A stretch of DNA of 30,532 nucleotides from JABISG01 sp963581435 (GCA_963581435.1 CAUZOL010000045.1:1-30532), one strand, 5' to 3'. Counted from the first letter of the stretch, positions 21,427 through 30,168 are shown. Translations and numbers: made by a program. Notes: generated by a model from the sequence alone, not told the origin.

Positions 21427-21741
21427 TTAGAAATCGTCGTCCTCGACGAAATCGTCGTCCTCATCTTCGAAATCGTCGTCGTCGTCCTCTTCGAGGTCGT
21501 CGAGATCTTCTTCGAATTCTTCATCAAATTCTTCATCCTCGAAGTCTTTATCCGGGTCTTTATCCGGGTCACCGTCATCTTTCGGCTTATCGGTTTCGGG
21601 GGTTTCCTCGTGCTGTAACCAGATCGAGCGTTCCTCGCGATCGCCTACAAAGTCCGGATCTTCGACCGCCGTTGAAGACGTGAAGTGATCAAGCGTGTCG
21701 CTGGTTTGATTCGCTTCAATTCCGTTCCGCGCAAATAGCAT
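21427..21741 (-). CDS. Small, extremely acidic protein
   Basis: A 104-residue protein whose second half is nearly all Asp and Glu with periodic Phe and Leu (for example DFEDEEFDEEFEEDLDDLEE). A PDKDPDKD duplication precedes it, matching a short tandem repeat in the DNA. The first half is ordinary in composition. It is probably disordered, and could bind cations or basic proteins; nothing identifies a function. Small acidic proteins of this form are common in planctomycetes, which supports it being real, though the low complexity makes homology weak. It lies upstream of the PNP gene on the same strand with a 144-bp gap. Confidence 0.65.
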   Translation of the reverse strand: MLFARNGIEANQTSDTLDHFTSSTAVEDPDFVGDREERSIWLQHEETPETDKPKDDGDPDKDPDKDFEDEEFDEEFEEDLDDLEEDDDDDFEDEDDDFVEDDDF

Positions 21742-22475
21742 TTGTGTCTACCTCAACTGCGTTGTCTGAAACTGCGTTGTCTGATTGAATTCTGGATGAC
21801 CAATCTCGGCGATCGGGGTGGGGTGTCTGTGTTGTCTTTCGTTTCCCGAAATAATACCAGCCGCAATCCCCGTCACTTTGAGAAGGCTACGACGTTTAAG
21901 ACCCGAAAAGCCCCGTATCGGAATTCTCAATACTAAAAGATTCCGATGCTTGTCAAGCGATTCATTGCGACACGGGTAACCCTATGCAAAAAGTTTTCCC
22001 GTCTGCCGCCGCCGCTCGTTTCTTCGGGGTTGACTTCAGCGGTTGTTTTGGTTGCGATTGGCCGGGCGATGAGACAGTGGCTGCAGGACATGGAGATGCC
22101 GTTAACGCTGGGAAAGTGCCGGTTGTCATTGCTGGATTAGGCGGCATTGACGGCTGGGGATGTGATTGGCTCTGGCTGGAATGATCCAGAAATCTCGCTA
22201 CCTCTGACACGGTAGTTCATTTCGTTGGTCAGATATTCCATGAGCGTGCTGGTCGTTCCTGGCAGCGGTGGGCCAGAAAGTTGATCCGCTCCCGATTATT
22301 CCTCAGCTGTCCCAGTCACCAGTGCAAGTTGTGTCCTGCGCCATCCCGCTCACACGATGCAAATTGCCGGGGACGCGACCGGCAATTCCTGCTACAATTT
22401 CCAGGATGATCGGGGGCTGGCAGCCCCACGATCTTCAGGTTGCGAAATCGGCCAGACAAATTGAGGAAGTCGAAC
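21742..22475. other. Long non-coding gap between divergent genes
   Basis: About 730 bases with no convincing coding frame on either strand. It holds an exact 15-bp tandem duplication (aactgcgttgtctga twice, 21755-21784) just upstream of the acidic-protein gene, and a palindromic repeat at 22408-22434. TACAAT at 22393-22398 could be a -10 for the downstream lipoprotein gene but lacks a clear -35. A TTGACA on the - strand at 21956-21951 has only a weak -10 partner. Confidence 0.6.
22408..22434. repeat. Palindromic element in the leader of the DUF255 gene (family 2)
   Basis: gatcgggggctg-gcagccccacgatc forms a hairpin with one mismatch. It is closely related to the in-ileS copy at 15790-15816. 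It lies 42 bases before the ATG at 22476 and about 10 bases after the TACAAT hexamer, so it would be transcribed near the 5' end of the message. Confidence 0.7.
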
Positions 22476-25115
22476 ATGAAGACCGGAAAATCGACGTTGC
22501 CGTCGATCATATTACTCGCAGTCTGTTTGTCGCTGGGCTGTAACACTCAAGCTACCGACGCCGGGGCGGAAACTGAACCGCAGAAAGACGCTTCAAAGCA
22601 GCAACCGCCGGGGAAACAACCTTCCAAGAAACATCCGGCCAATCATCTGGCACGCGAATCAAGCCCGTACCTGTTGCTGCACGCGCACAATCCCGTCGAT
22701 TGGTATCCCTGGGGCCCCGAGGCGTTCGAGAAGGCTCGCAAGGAGAAGAAGCCGATTTTTCTTTCGGTGGGATACAGCAGTTGTTACTGGTGTCACGTCA
22801 TGGAGCGGCTGGTCTTCGAAAACGAGAAGATCGCCGCCTACATGAACGAGCATTTCGTCAACATCAAAGTCGATCGTGAAGAACGTCCCGACATCGACGA
22901 CATCTACATGACGTCGTTGTATGTTTACCTCAGGGCCGTCGGCTCACGTCAGGGAGGCGGCTGGCCGTTGTCGATGTTCCTCACTCCCAAAGGAAAACCC
23001 TTTGCCGGCGGAACGTATTTTCCTCCCGAGGAAGATCGCGGCCGTCCAGGTTTCGGGACGGTACTGAAGCAAATCGCCGATCTCTGGAAGAATGAACAAA
23101 AGCAAGTCGAGCAGAACGCGGAGTTGATTACGAATTCTGTGCAGCGTGCAATGAAACCACGCCTGGTGCTCACCCCGGTTGAACTGGACCGCAGCCTCGT
23201 CGGCCGAGTGACCGAAGCGGTCGCGGCCACCTTCGACGAAGAACATGGCGGGGTCGGCTTCAATCCCGCCAACCCCAACAGCCCGAAGTTTCCCACGCCG
23301 GCAAAGCTCGCGCTGTTGCAGTACGACAGCCGACGTAACGGCGACGAACGTTCGGCGAAAATCGTTCAAGAGACTCTGGACCAGATGGCGGCCGGCGGAA
23401 TTCGCGACCATCTCGGTGGCGGGTTCCATCGGTACAGCACCGACCGTTTCTGGCACGTACCGCACTTTGAGAAAATGTTGTACGACCAGGCACAACTGGC
23501 CACCGTCTACGTCGAGGCCTTTCGTCAGACCGGCGAACCGAAATACCGCGACATCGCCCAGGACATCTTCCGCTACGTTGCCGGTGAAATGACCGACACG
23601 ACCGGCGGGTTTTATTCCGCGCTCGATGCGGAGACCGACGGCGTCGAAGGGGAATTCTATGTCTGGTCAAAAAAAGAAATCGTCAAGATTCTCGGCGCCG
23701 AGGATGCTCAACTCTTTCAGTCGGTTTACGGCATGGAAGAAGCGAACCCGTTTGAACACGGTTACGTGCTGCATCTGCCAACGACGATCGCCGATGCGGC
23801 CGAGAAACTCAAAATTCCGCCGGCACAAGCCGAACAACGATTGAACCTAATGCGGCAGCAATTGTTGACCGTGCGTGCGAAACGAGCACCGCTGCTGAAG
23901 GATGACAAGTCGCTCACCAGTTGGAACGGCATGATGATTCGCGCGTATGCTCGCGCCGGATTGGTGTTTGACGACAAAGAACACATTAAAACGGCCGAGA
24001 AGGCAGCGATGTTTGTCCTCGGCCGCATGCGCGACAAAGAACAACGGCTGCAGCGGACTTATCGTGGTGGAACGGCAAAGTTGAACGCCTACGTCGATGA
24101 CTATGCGTTGCTTGTCGAAGGGCTGCTCGCAATTCACGAAGCGACCGCAGATGAGAAATGGCTCAACGCGGCCCGCCGACTGACTGACCAGCAGATCGAC
24201 CTGTTCTGGGACAAGACCGGAAAAGGATTTTTCTTCACCGCACGCGATCACGAACACTTGATCGTCCGCACCAAAGGTGCCAACGACTCGGCCGTTCCCT
24301 CAGGGAACGGTGTCAGCGTCCGCAATTTGATTCGTCTCGCCTCATTGACGGGCGAAGAAAAGTACCGCAACTACGCAAAGGAAACACTTGAAGCGTTCGC
24401 GCCCGCCATCGATCGTGCGCCGCAAGGAATGGTCACCATGGCCATCGCGCTGGGAGAGTATCTCGACAAGCCAAACTTTGGCGCGACGCAGAAGACATCG
24501 GCCACCGACAGCAAGGCCGCACCAACAGAGAACAAGCAGAACGGACCTGGCAGGGCCGCGGAATCTCCAATAAAATCGCAACCCAGCCCGATCCAGTTGA
24601 CGGCAGGCGAAGCGGAGAAAAAGCCCGCGAAGAAACCTGCATTCGCGACCACACGGGCTTTCCTGTCGGTCGACAAACTTCCCCCCGGCGGTCGCTGCAA
24701 GATCGTCGTCTACGTCGATATCAAACCGGGCTGGCACATCAACGCCAATCCCGCCAAACCCAACTTTCTGATTCCCACCGTGCTGTCGGTCAAGTCGAAA
24801 CTCGGCTGCAAGTTGACCAACATCAGTTACGAACCGGGCAAGAAAGTCGAAGTCCCCGGTTCACCCACACTGCACGTCTACGAAGAGAAAACGGCGATCC
24901 GCGGCATGTTGGAAATCCCGTCTAGCGCCGTCGGCAAGACCGACGAGATCGAAATCCTCGTCCGCTATCAACCCTGCAGCGACGCGAAATGCCTGCCTCC
25001 CAAAACCGCCAAACTGACCGGCAAAGTGACGATCGCCCGATCGGCGACGGAGGTCAAGCAGATCAACGGCAACCTGTTTCCTAAACCGAAACCCAGGAAT
25101 TCATCCAACCGGTAA
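22476..25115 (+). CDS. DUF255/YyaL-type thioredoxin-domain lipoprotein fused to a DsbD N-terminal-like domain
   Basis: An 879-residue protein. The ATG at 22476 follows GAGGAAG and begins a lipoprotein-like signal (LSLGC, Cys22). After a Lys/Gln-rich linker comes the thioredoxin-like DUF255 domain with HLARESSPYLLLHAHNPVDW and the redox motif CYWC (Cys103, Cys106) in GYSSCYWCHVME. The next 500 residues form the alpha-helical barrel-like part typical of YyaL/SPATA20 proteins (GGIRDHLGGGFHRYSTD, HFEKMLYDQAQLA). A linker at about residues 670-720 leads to a C-terminal domain (residues 725-865) resembling the N-terminal DsbD domain, with CSDAKC (Cys834, Cys839). A thiol-redox role at the outer face of the membrane is likely. 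Most relatives are cytoplasmic and lack the lipobox and the DsbD-like part. Confidence 0.9.
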   Translation: MKTGKSTLPSIILLAVCLSLGCNTQATDAGAETEPQKDASKQQPPGKQPSKKHPANHLARESSPYLLLHAHNPVDWYPWGPEAFEKARKEKKPIFLSVGYSSCYWCHVMERLVFENEKIAAYMNEHFVNIKVDREERPDIDDIYMTSLYVYLRAVGSRQGGGWPLSMFLTPKGKPFAGGTYFPPEEDRGRPGFGTVLKQIADLWKNEQKQVEQNAELITNSVQRAMKPRLVLTPVELDRSLVGRVTEAVAATFDEEHGGVGFNPANPNSPKFPTPAKLALLQYDSRRNGDERSAKIVQETLDQMAAGGIRDHLGGGFHRYSTDRFWHVPHFEKMLYDQAQLATVYVEAFRQTGEPKYRDIAQDIFRYVAGEMTDTTGGFYSALDAETDGVEGEFYVWSKKEIVKILGAEDAQLFQSVYGMEEANPFEHGYVLHLPTTIADAAEKLKIPPAQAEQRLNLMRQQLLTVRAKRAPLLKDDKSLTSWNGMMIRAYARAGLVFDDKEHIKTAEKAAMFVLGRMRDKEQRLQRTYRGGTAKLNAYVDDYALLVEGLLAIHEATADEKWLNAARRLTDQQIDLFWDKTGKGFFFTARDHEHLIVRTKGANDSAVPSGNGVSVRNLIRLASLTGEEKYRNYAKETLEAFAPAIDRAPQGMVTMAIALGEYLDKPNFGATQKTSATDSKAAPTENKQNGPGRAAESPIKSQPSPIQLTAGEAEKKPAKKPAFATTRAFLSVDKLPPGGRCKIVVYVDIKPGWHINANPAKPNFLIPTVLSVKSKLGCKLTNISYEPGKKVEVPGSPTLHVYEEKTAIRGMLEIPSSAVGKTDEIEILVRYQPCSDAKCLPPKTAKLTGKVTIARSATEVKQINGNLFPKPKPRNSSNR

Positions 25116-25346
25116 TCGGTCTCCCCCTCTGAGCAGTTCGGGAATTCAAAATCCTGACGAGTGGCTGGCTTCGGATGCCAATCTGCGCAGGCTGTGGGAC
25201 GACAGCTGAGTCAGCTTCGATTATGTAAAAACGTGGCCCAGCGAGAATCGCACAAGTACCTCACCATTTCAAAAAAACAACCGCTCGGAATCAAAGCGAT
25301 TCCGAGCGGTTGTTTGAGTTTGTGGTTATGAATGACTTTCAAGCGT
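25116..25346. other. Non-coding gap with one terminator
   Basis: No coding frame is seen. The only clear element is the hairpin at 25275-25315. The rest, 25116-25274, holds nothing I can identify; no terminator is seen directly after the lipoprotein gene. Confidence 0.6.
25275..25315 (-). terminator. Strong terminator, T-run on the minus strand
   Basis: A perfect 18-bp stem (aaacaaccgctcggaatc with its complement) around a 5-base loop at 25293-25297. On the - strand it is followed by a T-run (the A7 at 25271-25277). It would therefore end transcription of the - strand gene fragment ending at 25347, and may also stop + strand transcripts. Confidence 0.88.
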
Positions 25347-25440
25347 TCAGCGGGTGATCGCCAGTTTGGGGCCGTCGGTGAGTTGGATGCTGAATCTTTG
25401 CGGTCCGTTGATGGTGACTGTTCCTTCCAACTTCTCTTCC
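25347..25440 (-). pseudogene. 3' tail of an unidentified gene
   Basis: On the - strand the frame ends KLEGTVTINGPQRFSIQLTD then GPKLAITR and a TGA at 25347, followed 32 bases later by a perfect terminator. The composition and the presence of a terminator suggest a genuine gene end. No start codon exists; the frame is open only back to a TAG at 25482. The 5' part is lost. I do not recognise the family. Confidence 0.5.
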
Positions 25441-25527
25441 GGCGATTGCCACCTCGTCACCGCCAACGCCAACGGGACCGTCTACGTGCTGCGATTAAAT
25501 GAATGGGCGGGAAAGAAGAAAGAGTGA
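25432..25527 (+). pseudogene. 3' tail of a WD40-repeat protein gene
   Basis: On the + strand the frame encodes FSSGDCHLVTANANGTVYVL and then RLNEWAGKKKE before TGA at 25525. This is the last blade of a WD40 beta-propeller of the type common in planctomycete kinase-linked WD40 proteins (compare the usual FSPDGRHLATGNGNGTVYVLRL pattern, less than one blade). Nothing similar precedes it. It abuts the opposite-strand tail at about 25435, so it is a remnant. Confidence 0.55.
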
Positions 25528-25591
25528 TCGCGCAGACCCCACCGGACGCGGCCCGTGGGCTTCGCCAGTTGGCGTCGATCGTTGGTACTCG

Positions 25592-25620
25592 TTGACGTTC
25601 AATCGTTGGTTGCCTAGAGT
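25592..25620 (+). promoter_or_regulatory. Candidate sigma-70 promoter of the ACT-domain gene
   Basis: TTGACG (25592-25597), a 17-bp spacer and TAGAGT (25615-25620), about 98 bases before the ATG at 25719. Identified by eye from spacing and hexamers. Confidence 0.45.
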
Positions 25621-25718
25621 GGCCTGACGGTCACAATCGATTTGCGATCTCTCGCAGGTTTCGACGCGGACAACGAACTCCCCCGCTCACTTTGTTTCAC
25701 GGACGACGAGGCGACAAC

Positions 25719-26225
25719 ATGCCTATGCAATACGGAGACGGCGCACTGACCGACTCCTCGACAATGCGGGGCCGCGATTGGCCCTGTTTGCGGCAGTTTG
25801 GTGTGTTTCTGGAGAACCGCGTCGGTGTGCTGAACGACTTGCTCAGGCATCTGGAAAGTGAAGACCTGCGCGTGATGGGGCTGAGCATTGTCGATACGAT
25901 CGACAGTGCCCTCATTCGGCTGATTGTCAACGACTACGAACGCGCCCGCGAGCGGTTCGACCTCTCCAACTTCACCGTGTTTGAAACCGACATCATCGGC
26001 GTCGAATTGCCCGACGAGCCGCAACCGCTGGTGCGAATTTGCACCGCCCTGTTGCAAGCCGAAGTGGGAATTCATTACAGCTACCCGTTGTTGTTCCGCC
26101 GCGGCGGACAGGGCGCGGTGGCGGTCTATGTCGATGACATCGACGCCGGCCTCAAGGCGCTGTCCGAGGGTGGTTTGAAAATCTTGACTGAAGGCAGCCT
26201 GGCTGAAGACGACGAGAATTTGTAG
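25719..26225 (+). CDS. Tandem ACT-domain protein
   Basis: A 168-residue cytoplasmic protein. The ATG at 25719 has GAGG about 8 bases upstream; the TTG at 25692 is less likely. The segment FGVFLENRVGVLNDLLRHLE followed by DLRVMGLSIVDTIDSALIRL is a standard ACT start: beta strand, helix with the glycine-containing turn, beta strand. A second ACT-like unit (IIGVELPDEPQPLVRICTAL then EVGIHYSYPLLFRRGGQGA) follows. ACT domains bind amino acids or other small ligands and regulate partner enzymes; a free-standing tandem like this likely signals to another protein. A palindrome follows the gene, and the SMP-30 gene lies 150 bp downstream. Confidence 0.8.
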   Translation: MPMQYGDGALTDSSTMRGRDWPCLRQFGVFLENRVGVLNDLLRHLESEDLRVMGLSIVDTIDSALIRLIVNDYERARERFDLSNFTVFETDIIGVELPDEPQPLVRICTALLQAEVGIHYSYPLLFRRGGQGAVAVYVDDIDAGLKALSEGGLKILTEGSLAEDDENL

Positions 26226-26248
26226 CTGAGTTTTCGACAATCGTTTTA

Positions 26249-26321
26249 ACCAGCCCGCCGCGCAAGCAAGGGTCTGCACAGCGGTTCTCGCCGAAAACCC
26301 TTGCTTGCGCTGCGGGCTGGT
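26249..26321. repeat. Large inverted repeat between the ACT and SMP-30 genes
   Basis: Arms of 24 bases (26249-26272 and 26298-26321) are complementary at 23 positions; the left arm begins accagcccgc and ends caagcaaggg. The central spacer is 25 bases. There is no T-run. It resembles dispersed palindromes in planctomycete genomes and may terminate the ACT message or stabilise its 3' end. Confidence 0.8.
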
Positions 26322-26375
26322 GTTGTGTGAATTACGTGTCATCAAATCTCTTCAATAAGCATCCCGAGCCACACC

Positions 26376-27332
26376 ATGAGTACCGATTTCCACGCCGTTT
26401 CGTTGCCGCCCGGTGTCGTCGAGAACGATGCCGCCGTCGAGCCGGCGGCATCGATTGCATTCACTGAAGGGCCGGCCGCCAACGCAGAGGGACACGTTTA
26501 CTTTTCCGACATCGCCAACAATCGCATCATGCGATTTGATACGGCCAACGGCGGCCTGGAAGTCTTTCGCGAACCGAGCGGCCGTGCCAACGGGTTGCTC
26601 TTTGATTCACAAGGACGGCTGCTTGCCTGCGAAGGCAATGAATGGGGCGACGACGACGGCAACCGCCGACTTACCCGCACCGATTTATCAAATGGTGAAT
26701 GTACCGTCCTCACCGATCGCTTCGACGGTGCGCGCTACAACGCGCCCAACGATGTGGCAGCCTGCAGCAACGGGTTCATCTTCTTCACCGACCCCTGTTA
26801 CCACGACCGCAATAGAATGGAGATGGAACACGAGTCGGTCTATCGCATTTCTCCAGATGGCGAAGTCACGCGGGCTATTTCTCAGCCCGATATCCAGCGG
26901 CCCAACGGCATCGCGCTCAGTCCCGATGAGAAGGTCCTCTATCTCGTCGATAGTTGCCCCACCATCGGCGGCAACAGAAAAATCTGGGCGTTCGATTTGT
27001 CCGACGATGGCGCTGTGTCGAACCAGCGTGTCGTCTTCGACTTCGCGCCGGGACGCGGCGGCGATGGTATGGCGGTCGATCAACAAGGCACCCTGTACAT
27101 TGCCGCGGGGATCGCACGTCCGCGTGGTCCGCACGAGACGGCCGACGTGCCTCCCGGCATCTGGATCGTTTCACCGGCGGGTGAATTGCGCGGACGGATT
27201 CCCATTCCCGAAGACGTGCTGACCAACATCACGTTTGGCGGCGATGATTTACGAACGTTGTACATCACCGCCGGAAAAACGCTGTTTTCGGTTCGCGTGA
27301 CCGTGCCGGGCTTTCTCGTACACCGACAGTAA
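26376..27332 (+). CDS. SMP-30/gluconolactonase family protein
   Basis: A 318-residue six-bladed beta-propeller lactonase-type protein. Blade motifs are clear: AFTEGPAANAEGHVYFSDIA with the metal-ligand Glu31, DSQGRLLACEGNEWGDDDGN, RYNAPNDVAACSNGFIFFTD with the Asn ligand, RPNGIALSPDEKVLYLVDS with the Asp ligand, and GGDDLRTLYITAGKTLFSV. Family members hydrolyse sugar lactones such as gluconolactone using a divalent metal; substrate specificity is not readable. No signal peptide is seen, although many relatives are secreted. It is transcribed alone, 150 bp after the ACT gene and 190 bp before the sulfatase. Confidence 0.9.
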   Translation: MSTDFHAVSLPPGVVENDAAVEPAASIAFTEGPAANAEGHVYFSDIANNRIMRFDTANGGLEVFREPSGRANGLLFDSQGRLLACEGNEWGDDDGNRRLTRTDLSNGECTVLTDRFDGARYNAPNDVAACSNGFIFFTDPCYHDRNRMEMEHESVYRISPDGEVTRAISQPDIQRPNGIALSPDEKVLYLVDSCPTIGGNRKIWAFDLSDDGAVSNQRVVFDFAPGRGGDGMAVDQQGTLYIAAGIARPRGPHETADVPPGIWIVSPAGELRGRIPIPEDVLTNITFGGDDLRTLYITAGKTLFSVRVTVPGFLVHRQ

Positions 27333-27522
27333 TTCACCGCTGGCTGTTCGAGCCGTTGGACAATCGGATTGCGAAACGTGCAGGCACTCGTTCGATCGGT
27401 TACGATGTCTTCGTTAGCGTACATGTCTCGTCCAATTCGCTATCGCCCCCGACGATCATTCCATCAGTGGCAAACTGTGAAGGAACGCATAGACGCCCTG
27501 ATGCCTCATTGAAAGACACATC

Positions 27523-29040
27523 ATGAAAACGCGATTGTTTTCTTGTCTGACGTTCGTTGCCCTGTTTGCGGCTTGCATCACACATTGCCAGGCTGCACAA
27601 CAACGCGCCAAAAAACCGCTCAACTTTGTATTCTTCCTCGTCGATGATCTCGGCTACATGGACATCGGGGCGAATAACCCGAAGTGTTTTTACGACACGC
27701 CGAATATCGACAAGCTGTCGCGCAGCGGCATGCGGTTCGCCAACGGTTACGCCGCCTGCCCGGTTTGCTCGCCAACGCGGTTGAGCATTCTGACAGGGAA
27801 GTATCCCAGCCGCACGGATGCAACGAATTGGTTTTCGGGCCGTCGGGCCGAGCGTTTTGCCCCTGCACCGCTTCACAATCGGATGGACTTGAAGGAGACG
27901 ACGCTGGCCGAAGCGCTCAAGGCGCATGGTTTTGCAACGTTCTTTGCGGGAAAGTGGCATTTGGGGCCGACTGAGGAATTCTGGCCGGAACATCAGGGCT
28001 TCGACGTAAACATGGGTGGCTGGCTGCGCGGCGGCCCGTATGGTCCGGGAAAATATTTCGTTCCGTACGGCAACCCGCGTCTGAAAGACGGCCCCAAAGG
28101 CGAACACTTGCCGGATCGCCTTGCCAGCGAAACCTGCAGCTTTATCGAAGCGAACAAGCAGGAGCCATTTCTTGCGTACCTTTCTTTTTATTCGGTACAC
28201 ACCCCATTGGTTTCGCGAAACGACTTGAAGCAGAAGTACCAAGCCAAAGCCCAGAAGCAGGGCTTGCTCGACAAACCACGGTTTGCCGATGAAGAACAGA
28301 ACTTTCTGACGAAGCGGCCCCGCAAGGTGCGCATCGTGCAGAGTCATGCGGTCTACGGCGGCATGGTCGAGGCGATGGACCACGCGGTTGGCAAAGTACT
28401 CGATAAGCTCGATGAGTTGGGTTTGGCGGAGAACACGGTTGTCTTTTTCACATCCGACAACGGCGGGCTTTCAACGAGCGAAGGTTCGCCGACGTCGAAC
28501 CTGCCGCTACGGGGTGGGAAGGGGTGGTTGTACGAAGGCGGGATTCGCGAGCCGTTTCTCGTCCGTTGGCCGGGGGTGACTTCAGCGGGTTCGACTTGCG
28601 ACGTACCGGTTCTCAGTACCGACTTCTATCCGACGATGCTCGAAATGGCCGGGCAGCGGTCGCGTCCCGATCAGCACAAAGACGGCGTCTCGCTGGTGTC
28701 GTTACTGAAAGGCGAAAAAACGCTCGATCGCGATGCTTTGTACTGGCACTATCCGCATTACGGAAACCAGGGTGGCTTTCCGGGCGGTGCGATTCGCATG
28801 GGTGATTGGAAACTGCTGGAGCGTTACGAGGATGGTCGCGTCCATCTGTACCATCTCGGCGAAGACATCGGCGAGACGAACGACTTGGCCGCAAAGCATC
28901 CGCAGCGAGTGGCCGCCATGCGCCAAAAGCTGCACGCCTGGTACAAGCAGGTTGATGCCAAGTTCCTCAGCCCGAAGAAGAATTCACCCGCCGACGCGCC
29001 GAAGCCGTGGCGACCATCGGTTGCTTCGGCGAAGGAATGA
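27523..29040 (+). CDS. Secreted type I sulfatase
   Basis: A 505-residue arylsulfatase-type enzyme that removes sulfate esters, probably from algal or marine polysaccharides or glycosaminoglycans. The signal peptide (residues 1-24, ending CQA|AQ) points to export. NFVFFLVDDLGYMDIG holds the metal-binding DD pair (41-42). The active-site motif CSPTR at residues 82-86, followed by LSILTG, supplies the cysteine converted to formylglycine, in the C-x-P-(S/A/T)-R form. Further ligands are in FAGKWHLGP and FTSDNGG. The length is usual for family S1. Maturation needs a formylglycine-generating or radical-SAM enzyme, not present in this window. Sulfatases are very numerous in planctomycetes. Confidence 0.95.
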   Translation: MKTRLFSCLTFVALFAACITHCQAAQQRAKKPLNFVFFLVDDLGYMDIGANNPKCFYDTPNIDKLSRSGMRFANGYAACPVCSPTRLSILTGKYPSRTDATNWFSGRRAERFAPAPLHNRMDLKETTLAEALKAHGFATFFAGKWHLGPTEEFWPEHQGFDVNMGGWLRGGPYGPGKYFVPYGNPRLKDGPKGEHLPDRLASETCSFIEANKQEPFLAYLSFYSVHTPLVSRNDLKQKYQAKAQKQGLLDKPRFADEEQNFLTKRPRKVRIVQSHAVYGGMVEAMDHAVGKVLDKLDELGLAENTVVFFTSDNGGLSTSEGSPTSNLPLRGGKGWLYEGGIREPFLVRWPGVTSAGSTCDVPVLSTDFYPTMLEMAGQRSRPDQHKDGVSLVSLLKGEKTLDRDALYWHYPHYGNQGGFPGGAIRMGDWKLLERYEDGRVHLYHLGEDIGETNDLAAKHPQRVAAMRQKLHAWYKQVDAKFLSPKKNSPADAPKPWRPSVASAKE

Positions 29041-29079
29041 CTAAAGCAGCACTCGCGATTACTAATCCGACAACCGGAC

Positions 29080-29973
29080 TTACCGGTCACCCCAACGGCT
29101 GGGGTTGATGCCGGGCGCTTCGGTCTTCATGCCAGTCGGCTTGTGCTGCTGTTCCCATTCCTGGCTGCTGGTATTGAGGCTTTGGAGGAACGGCTTGGCA
29201 ATCTCCGGGGCGGCGGCGACGAGTTCGGCATCCCATTCTTCGACCGGCTGAACGGGACCGGCCCATGCGGGGCGGTAACCCAGTTGCAACAGTTCGCGCG
29301 GATGCGGACTTCTGTTCGGGTGACTGCCGTGTAACAGCATCGACGGTATCAGCACGGCAGAACCTGCCGGAACGACTAAAGAAATCTCTTCCGGATGCGA
29401 CTTGTAGCGCACGTACGGACTGGCCTCGGCGTGGAACGAAAGGTGTGACCGCGGGATGATGCGAAACGGTGCCCGCTCGGGAGTCAAGTCGTCGAGGTAG
29501 TAAAGAACCCGCAACAAGCGCGGACAACTCCCCTCGTAGCCGAACAGATTGGAACCGTGCGGTTGGCCGTCGGTGTGCATCGAGATGCCGGGACATCCCG
29601 GCAGCGAACGCTGAAAAAAACCACGCGTAAAAACGATGCCCGGCCCCATCAGGTCGTTCAGGAAATCGACCATCGGCGGAAATCCAATCAACTCCGCCAC
29701 GGCTTGGCTCGACCATTGCGGCGGAGTTTCCGCCCGCGTTTGGCAAACGCTGTAGTTGGTGTGCGACATTTCGACATCAGCCAGTTCGCTCTTGATTCTT
29801 GTGACCACTTCGGTCGGTAGAATGCCCGGCAACACCAGATAGCCTTCAACCTCGAGATGACGAATTTGCTCGGCGCGGTTCATCGACGCAAAATCGGTCT
29901 CGTCGATATTCATGAAACCGATTTCCTCTTCTGGATCGATCGGCGGCATCGGTGTCTGCGTGCCTTCGTTCAT
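29080..29973 (-). CDS. Phytanoyl-CoA dioxygenase (PhyH) family protein
   Basis: A 297-residue Fe(II)/2-oxoglutarate-dependent oxygenase. The iron triad is visible as H133-x-D135 in ISMHTDGQPHG and His215 in MLLHGSHPNRS, with Arg226 placed to hold 2-oxoglutarate. The N-terminal part has HLEVEGYLVLPGILPTEVV, the common PhyH opening. Members hydroxylate diverse small molecules, and the name does not imply phytanoyl-CoA as substrate. No export signal is seen. The start at 29973 follows AAAGGTTGAG. It is convergent with the sulfatase gene across about 40 bp, so they are not co-transcribed. Confidence 0.9.
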   Translation of the reverse strand: MNEGTQTPMPPIDPEEEIGFMNIDETDFASMNRAEQIRHLEVEGYLVLPGILPTEVVTRIKSELADVEMSHTNYSVCQTRAETPPQWSSQAVAELIGFPPMVDFLNDLMGPGIVFTRGFFQRSLPGCPGISMHTDGQPHGSNLFGYEGSCPRLLRVLYYLDDLTPERAPFRIIPRSHLSFHAEASPYVRYKSHPEEISLVVPAGSAVLIPSMLLHGSHPNRSPHPRELLQLGYRPAWAGPVQPVEEWDAELVAAAPEIAKPFLQSLNTSSQEWEQQHKPTGMKTEAPGINPSRWGDR

Positions 29974-30168
29974 CTCAACCTTTCACTCTGCTCGAAAATT
30001 CAAGACTGTCAACATCCACCCGCAGCGTCGGTACGAACTGCAGAAACATCAGGTCTTCGCATGCGACCAGCGGGCAGCATCTGATTGGCGTTGATCGAAG
30101 TGTTCCGGTGGCCGACCGCTGAAAGCCGGTGGTTCACCGTTGTGGCGATCTGTTATCGACGAGTTTCC

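Noticed and set aside
21928..21956. Perfect TTGACA on the - strand upstream of the acidic-protein gene
   Set aside because: The best partner hexamers (TAGTAT at 15 bp, TATTGA at 18 bp) are weak and the site is about 200 bases from the gene.
27400..28383. 327-residue frame on the - strand opposite the sulfatase
   Set aside because: It mirrors the sulfatase coding region in a GC-rich genome; no family motif or start signal supports it.
26376..29973. SMP-30, sulfatase and PhyH genes as a single catabolic cluster
   Set aside because: They have separate gaps and mixed strands, with the sulfatase and PhyH genes convergent; nothing in the sequence links them as one pathway.
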